A DNA stretch of 51,397 bases from Thermomucor indicae-seudaticae (Eukaryota; Mucoromycota; Mucoromycetes; Mucorales; Lichtheimiaceae): assembly GCA_000787465.1 (NCBI GenBank), contig JSYX01000221.1:1-51397 (forward strand), read 5' to 3'. Every line of letters starts with the position of its first letter. The stretch's first letter is position 1. The translations under genes were made by a program, and so were the position numbers. Below the pieces are notes generated by a model. That model saw only the letters and a list, made by a program, of their open reading frames with translations. It was not told where the DNA came from and did not search any database. Below are positions 45,382 to 51,397 of the stretch, one piece after another.

Positions 45382-47605
45382 AGTGTCTATCGAGATGATC
45401 ATGGGGGCGTGGCAGAGATATTAGGAGATCCTCAAACTCAATAATGGTTTGAGAAAGGGCGATTTAATTTGAATAGGATCTTTTGGGGGGGGGGCCTCGG
45501 TTGAACAGATGAAAAAGGAGGGATGAATCAGTGTCGAGGTGCATTCCAAGCAAACGATTTGGTGATTTGACCTGATCTCTGATGCATTTCCGAAAGGGCA
45601 CTTACTACTTCACAACTAAACCGATCTGGCATAGTACCGTGGGACACGATATGACTATTGGGTGTGTATCTGGACAATGAACGGTGAAGACAGAATGACG
45701 CGGGCGGCGTTGGTCTAGATCTTTCTGCATTCGTGAGAAATCTTGTTTGCCCAACACGTCAGCACATGTGCATGCGTCATGCATTGTAAGTGCGCTTTCC
45801 GTTCCTAGACAATTGTCTTACGTACGTAGGAGTTTGGTCAGCGCAAAGGGGAGATCCACAAAACAAAGTTCTTTGGAGATATCAGGGGAGAGAAAGATCG
45901 TGCAAGATGTATGTGCTGATGCCTCACGAACCAGAATGCTGCATACGCGGGCTTCTTGGAGAAATGAAGCATAAAAGGGGGAGAAGCACAAGTCAATTCT
46001 GTCTGTCAAAAGGGCAACAAAGAAATCGAGCGGAACGTGTTCCGATCACTGTCGTACAAACTGACCAAGTTCATGACAGAAAAAGAAATCCCAGCTTCAA
46101 CCTGGGATCACGTCAATGTGTAAAGGGGGGAAAATCTTACGCGCGCTCCATTTGCTTACAGACATCCCCATCCAATAACACAATCTATATGAGGAACGTT
46201 TGCATACTGGTAAAGCCTCAGCTGCTGGTAGAAATGCCCGAAAAGGCAACACTGGCCTCCTTGAACGGGCCCAGTCTCGGCTTGTTACATTCTACAGCCT
46301 GCCGCAACCGGCTGCAAGAGAATCAATTGTGCTTTTTGATTGTCCAAGAATTGTAAACGGCAAGCCACAACTGGAAACAAGGACTTGCACCATAAAAGTC
46401 TAGAAGGTCAAACTTGATTTGTTATCGGTTCTGCAGGGACAGTAAATGGAACTAACTTTAGAGTATGGAATGGCCAAAGAGGAAAGAAAGTTTCAAAAGC
46501 TGTATATAACAGTCAAGAGATTGTCAATAGCAAGAATCCACAGGGAGGATCAGAGCGCCATTTGCACAAACGCATGTTTAGGAACGGGCAACGTAACACA
46601 GAAGATTTACCACATGCGGCCCATCAGGATGCTCTTTCCGCTGAGACGGACAGCAAACAATTAAACCACTGAAACCCATGCGAGATCTTGGATGTCTTCC
46701 CTGTGGTACGGGCGGGACATACAGTCGTCCGTAAACACATGCTTATGAAGGGAAACCCGAATATCAATACACTATCTACGGCCAAGATGAATGTTGTTAT
46801 CGACAGCATGGTGAGCACAAGACTGTGCGCATCACCGAACAAAAAACAATGACGCAGAATTTTGGTGGTCCTGATAAACGTTGTTGCTACCTTCAAACGG
46901 TTAGCGAAGACTCCTCAGCCAAGAGCACTCCAGGAAGCCATGATTCTCAGAATATATCAACGCCAATCGAAGGACCGACATCAAGTACTGCTTTGTGGCA
47001 TGACCATTGGATAACACAACGCCTTTTTCTACTAAGTAAGTGTATGTACCATAAGCATACAGTGTCGCCGATATGCAAGAACCATGCAGAAATACTGATG
47101 GTATGCTTAGCACGTTGACTTTTTCGTTATCTCACGCCGAGGGATGGTGCTCCTACGAACATTTTAGACTGTCAGATTCGAGTTTACGTGGGTGAGCAAT
47201 GTATAAAAAGTCTTCGTCTATCCAAATACACGGTAAAAGGGTTATGCAGGCCTGCGTTGACTCCGTGTAAAATCCAGCACTTGGACAAAGGCGATAATTG
47301 TAGTACGATAGATACCGTTTTGATCGATTCACTTCTTTGCGAAAGGTCCCAAGGCAATGCACTGGTCGACTCAGCAGCGAGGGAACAGCTATGTCACACC
47401 TTGAGAAGCTGCACTTTTCTTGCAGGAAAACCGCCTTTTTAGGCGTTCTATACAGAGTTTGAAAATGAACGCCTTTAGAGTTTGGTCTGTCCGTCTGTCT
47501 GTCACGCCTTACCTGTCCATGCTTCCCAGAGGAAGCTGGCTTTGCGTCTAAAAAGTCCGCGGAGTACACGGAAGCCAAAGTCTTGCCTGAAAGAAAAAGG
47601 CCCCT
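45382..47605. other. Gene-poor region, possibly decayed mobile DNA
   Basis: It has a run of ten G (45485-45494) and many short frames without in-phase splicing. A plus-strand stretch near 46740-46900 can be read as GQDECCYRQHGEHKT, faintly like the acidic core of a DDE transposase, but it is interrupted. A structured inverted-repeat segment lies at 47432-47474. No intact gene is supported. Confidence 0.4.
47432..47474. repeat. Overlapping inverted repeats 3' of the Fanzor-like gene
   Basis: CGCCT (47432-47436) can pair with AGGCG (47441-47445) across TTTT. The longer AGGCGTTC (47441-47448) can pair with GAACGCCT (47467-47474). The two hairpins are mutually exclusive. The segment lies about 130 bp beyond the stop of the Fanzor-like gene, on the side where guide RNAs of such systems are found. 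Confidence 0.5.
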
Positions 47606-50600
47606 TTAGACAGGAATACGCAGCGAATATATAAGACTAATCATACCGTCCGTAGAAGGCAGATTTGGCAGAAATGTTTGATCCAGTCTCAATTCACTGG
47701 TGTTGCTGTCGTTCAGTCGCTTGTATCTGTCAAATGGTGGCAGTGTCTGACGTTTTGGGCTGGTCAATTTCGTCGCTCCCACAATGGCAATAGCTAACGC
47801 TGCAAGTTTATCTCGACTGAAGGTTGTGTAGCGCTGTCGCACTGCCGGGCAAGTGGGATTGGTGCATTGAAGGTCGCCATTCACAGTGACGGTCTTCTTG
47901 CTGCCTTTAACAATTCTTGTTGCTTTACTAGTCTCGACTGGCATATAACAAAATACGCAAGTCTTGCTCGATCTATGTTCGCGTGTCAAAGCCACTGTCG
48001 TCTGCTGCCGATGCTCGAAGCGTAGCTTCTTGCCTCCTTGCCGAGAATGGCCTTTGATTCTGGAACCTACGCCAGTACCGGCCCGGCCTATGCACATTAC
48101 GGGGATAAACTCTCTTCGTCGCTCCCCGTTTTTGAGAGCGTTTTGCACAAATTGTCTTTCCTGCGCACTTATCGACGAATAGGTTTGTTTTGTGCGGAGC
48201 TGCTGCGTTCTACTTTCATTTCTGAATGCTTTGGAATTATAAAACGACTCGAGCGTGTTCTTTCACTGCAAGATGCATCTAAAAGTAGCTTCTTTAAACC
48301 AAACCGTTCACAACAACTGTCAGGTCATTCATACCTTTTGCCTTTCAATTATAGTGTCCTCCGAGTAGGCACTACTGAGCGAGTTTTCTGCTAAGAGGTT
48401 TTCTGCATCTTGGACATCTTTCCGTCTCTGTAGCGTGGCATTGTTTAGAGTCACACAAGTTGCTAACGATACTCTAACGTACCCTTTGCCGCCTATTCCG
48501 TCTTTTATCGAACTTGAACTTGAGACTTGCGTTATCTATATGTCTTGATCTAATCGTGAAGGCCTGTGGCAGCTTAAGTTGATCAATTGGAATTGTTGTT
48601 TCTGGCATTGGTGCGGGTTCATCGGTATCCATGGATGTGCTTTCTTTTGGCTCGTTTCCTGACAAGGCTGCAAACCGATTGTTGTAAAGAGATACATGCA
48701 ACAACAGACGCTGCGGCGTTAACGGGACTGTTTGCGACATTGTATGTACCCCATAGTCAGTGCCAGGAAAAGTAAACTTCTTGCAAAAGTCTTGGTCCAG
48801 ATGCTGCAAATCAATGTTTTCCACCAAGTCCTCGCAGGCCGGTCGACTCGGAAGTGCTGGAGTTGTGTACTTGGGCTTTGTAACTGCTCCTTCGTGAACT
48901 TTAGCTTGACGATTTGTACTCAAACTGTGTTTCCACTTTAAAGCAAAAAAATGGCGACAGGATAACTAGTATAAAAGAAGCATACCTTGTTTAACTTGTA
49001 AATCTCTCGTCGCAAGTCGGCACAATGTCTTTTCATATTGACTCGGGCAAATTACAAGTTCTGCTTATCCTTACGCCTTGCTTGTATCCGCATGCTAAAT
49101 TGCCTTTTAATGTCACCTGCTGCATCCCTCTTGTTGACAGCGTCCCTTTTAATCTCCTGTGATATCAGCCAATTCTTCTGAGATCTTCTTCAATTCGGCT
49201 TCATGTTTATTCAATTCTTCTTTATTATTGTCGATGCTCTTTTTGATTGTTTCCAGGTCGAGATGTTGAGGTGGGAGCCAAGTGTGATCTGGATCTCTTC
49301 TACCACCCCGCTTCAATGCATTTTCATGCGCTGATTGAACAGGAAATCGTTTTAGCACGTTCTGGGCTTTCAAAGATTCAGGAAATGGTTTCGCTTCCGG
49401 CAGCTTTATCGACATTACTGTCCCTGTCATTATCGCTGAATCTCTTTTTACTGTGATCCTATCGGCAAATCGCAAGCCATGTGCAAAACAAATATTGCAG
49501 ACATGGTCCATATCAAAAAAGGCGTGCCAAATTATAATGTTGCTATCACAAGCCTCAGTATAGCTTGTGGTATAACCGTTTCCTTTCTTCACATTAAAAG
49601 AGCCACCCTCTCGTCGGCAAAATATTTCGTACAGGAGTCCAGCGTCCAAGTCCACTGCGTGCATTCCGTGGGGTTGGATGTAAGGGCAAATTTCACGCAT
49701 AAACTCTGGATAGCCGGCAGTCTTCAAGATGCAGTTCGCGAGAACTATAAATGGAATGCGCGCATACGCTTCTGTCACTGTGCCAGGAAATGTAAATGGT
49801 CTGAGGGTGTTCGACAGTAAGAGTAAGGTATCAAGCTCTTTCTGATCCAAGTCCGCATCGAATGCATTCTTCACGACAGCGTCTTTGGTAATATTGACTT
49901 CTTCAAGTTCTACCGTTAAAATCCTCTTCAGAATGGCCTGTAAAGCTCCAAGTCGCCTTTCGATGGCTCCTTTTGTGATCTCTCTTCGTCTTATCCTTCT
50001 GCATTTTCAACATCTGGCACCCGATCTCCGTCTTGTGTCTCTTCAAGTTCCTCTAATACCTCCTCGAACTCTTCGACGTCTGTACAACGTTCCCAGTTGT
50101 CTAAAATTTGATTACTTTCCTGACTGTCTACATCCTCGAGTTCGTGATCGTTCTCCTTTACCAACAGCAATCAGTATCTGCTGCGTACAACGAGCAACTA
50201 GTATATCCACTTACACTTGGACTATGTTCCAGTCTCCCTATCCTCTTTTCGCAAGCTTGGTAACGTCGCAAATGCTTGTTGTATCCCTCGGAAGTCTTGG
50301 CTTTATCCATTGCGCTCCCGTGCCGCACCATTTGTTTTAGTTAGTTCGTGGTTTTTGCGTCTTTTGATCTCCTTCTTAGTGACATAATTAGGTTTCTGGT
50401 GTTGCTGTGTCCGCCTAGCGTGTTCCTCAGCTTTCTGCAGCACGATCCTACGCCAGCGTGCCTCTCTTTGGGACGCTAAATGTAAACGTAGAAGAATACG
50501 GAGAGTGTAATCAAGAGCTTTATGAAAGCTATGTCCACTCTACATGTTTCGAAAATTTGTAGCAATTTTGCGTATTCCAACCTCTATTGCGTGAGATATT

Positions 50601-51397
50601 CCTTTCGGTATCTTTGTCAATCCTTCAGTGTCTAGCTGTGGTAACAGAAATGCCCACAAAGGATGCTTTTCCAAACCGATTGTCGTTCCAGTGACGCCGA
50701 AGAATTTGTTAGCTAATACGTCCATGTGTGCTTGCGAAAAAAGAGCCAGGAAGTCGTGCAAGTCGCTAGATGTTGGCATTTCACCCTTTGATAAGCTTGT
50801 AGACATTTAGGAGGAGGGCTGACAGACACATTGATCAGGCTTTCGTCTCGAAATTTTCTGGGAATAACGCACGCAGGCTGAATTCGTGTGAAGAAGCATT
50901 AACAACAAGACGACCGTCATCTGTCATGATGAGCTCTGACTGGGCATATCTCAGAACCGCAACCCGCACCACAGCCGAGAAATTGCTGAGAATCTCTGTG
51001 CTCAATGAGGCATGCCGATTGAGTACACTAATGAAGAGATCTTGGTCGATATCGTCTCGTAAAAGCTGCTTCAAGGGAGCACTACAGGTTCGAATCTCTT
51101 TGTTGGCGCTTTCGGAGGGCTGCTCTGATTGTTCTTGCTCTACATCTGACCCGTCTGACTACAACCAAGCAAGATGTGCTGTTGATTCAAAGTGCTCGTC
51201 GAAATTGCTTTCTAAGAACTGTTTCCACAGTGCCTGTTGTGGACCTCCAAACAGTGCGCTCAACTGAGCTGTGCTTATGTCTGTGTCGTACTTTTGACGT
51301 GTGATCTTTGCTGCTCGAGAAGCTGTCCTAAATGGCCAGCGTTGAGAGCTTCTTTCGGCGAGTTGGCGGATATCTTCTTTGCTCAACTGTCGTGCAT
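47606..51397 (-). pseudogene. Decayed Fanzor-like (TnpB-related) RuvC nuclease gene, 5' end outside window
   Basis: Homology-like frames run on the minus strand from the window edge to the stop at 47606. The C-terminal half is clean: exons 48935-48483, 48427-48335 and 48259-47606 join in phase. It carries a RuvC-I-like FPGTDYGV (Asp codon at 48758), then GRAGTGVGSRIKGH, then a RuvC-II-like EHRSSKTC (Glu codon at 47980), and a zinc ribbon CVFC...CTNPTC (47959-47849). A RuvC-III-like SRDKLAALAI has its Asp codon at 47812. The order matches OrfB/TnpB and Fanzor proteins. The N-terminal half (49874-49149 and 51386-50540) has helical regions but is broken: in-frame stops at 51161-51159, 50542-50540 and 49054-49052, and frame changes near 50820, 50300, 49960 and 49150. 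Some frame changes could be unrecognised introns. Fanzors are RNA-guided DNA nucleases of eukaryotic transposons; this copy is probably inactive. Confidence 0.62.

Noticed and set aside
46740..46900. DDE-transposase-like QDECCYRQHGE reading
   Set aside because: Only a short weak resemblance in interrupted frames; not enough for a mobile-element call.
51085..51100. tRNA B-box-like GGTTCGAATC
   Set aside because: It lies inside the Fanzor-like gene and no cloverleaf can be drawn around it.

Overview
This is nuclear DNA of a filamentous fungus. The evidence is a polymerase III-type tRNA gene, dense short introns (mostly 55-75 nt with GTRNGT-like donors) and a set of conserved fungal housekeeping genes. 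Gene content, many short introns and a decayed Fanzor-like element of a type I associate with Mucoromycota suggest an early-diverging, probably Mucorales, fungus; this is inference. Gene models were assembled by hand by joining open frames at splice sites in phase. Most multi-exon models close exactly, with total length divisible by three and one terminal stop.

Layout. 0-4 kb: tRNA-Thr, a repeat cluster and an unrecognised acidic protein with a SUMO-binding-like motif. 4.4-9.1 kb: ATP synthase subunit g, diacylglycerol acyltransferase (DGAT2), a PHOSPHO-type phosphatase and endonuclease III, the last two divergent. 9.2-11 kb: a Ser/Thr/Pro-rich single-pass surface protein. 12.3-15.6 kb: a BRF2-like TFIIB-family factor and 3-ketosteroid reductase ERG27. 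17-22.9 kb: PP4 catalytic subunit, a GT15 mannosyltransferase, a UBAC2/Dsc2-like rhomboid-UBA membrane protein and an NTF2-like protein. 23.3-24.4 kb: an unrecognised single-exon membrane-associated protein. 26.8-28.6 kb: a GT71 mannosyltransferase. 29.6-34.3 kb: an IML2/TTC39 protein and a SEL1-repeat protein. 34.5-35.7 kb: GAPDH. 37.2-39.6 kb: a possible 55-residue gene and a 518-residue unrecognised protein divergent from CDK11. 39.7-45.3 kb: CDK11, ARPC5, mitochondrial methionyl-tRNA formyltransferase and a PX-PB1 protein. 47.6 kb to the end: a decayed Fanzor-like gene running off the window.

Functional themes. The genes do not form one pathway. There are two Golgi mannosyltransferases of different families, membrane lipid genes (DGAT2, ERG27), and polarity, actin and signalling genes (PX-PB1, ARPC5, SEL1, PP4, CDK11). 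Close pairs are divergent (phosphatase/NTH1, 518-aa protein/CDK11, ARPC5/FMT1) or convergent (UBA protein/NTF2-like, SEL1/GAPDH, CDK11/ARPC5).

Most notable points: the Fanzor-like pseudogene with an apparently intact RuvC D-E-D set; a fungal BRF2-like factor; two GC-AG introns in adjacent divergent genes; an 11-nt microexon in NTH1; frequent AAG 3' splice sites; four stop-free introns of length 3n; and a GT15 enzyme with Gln where Glu is expected.
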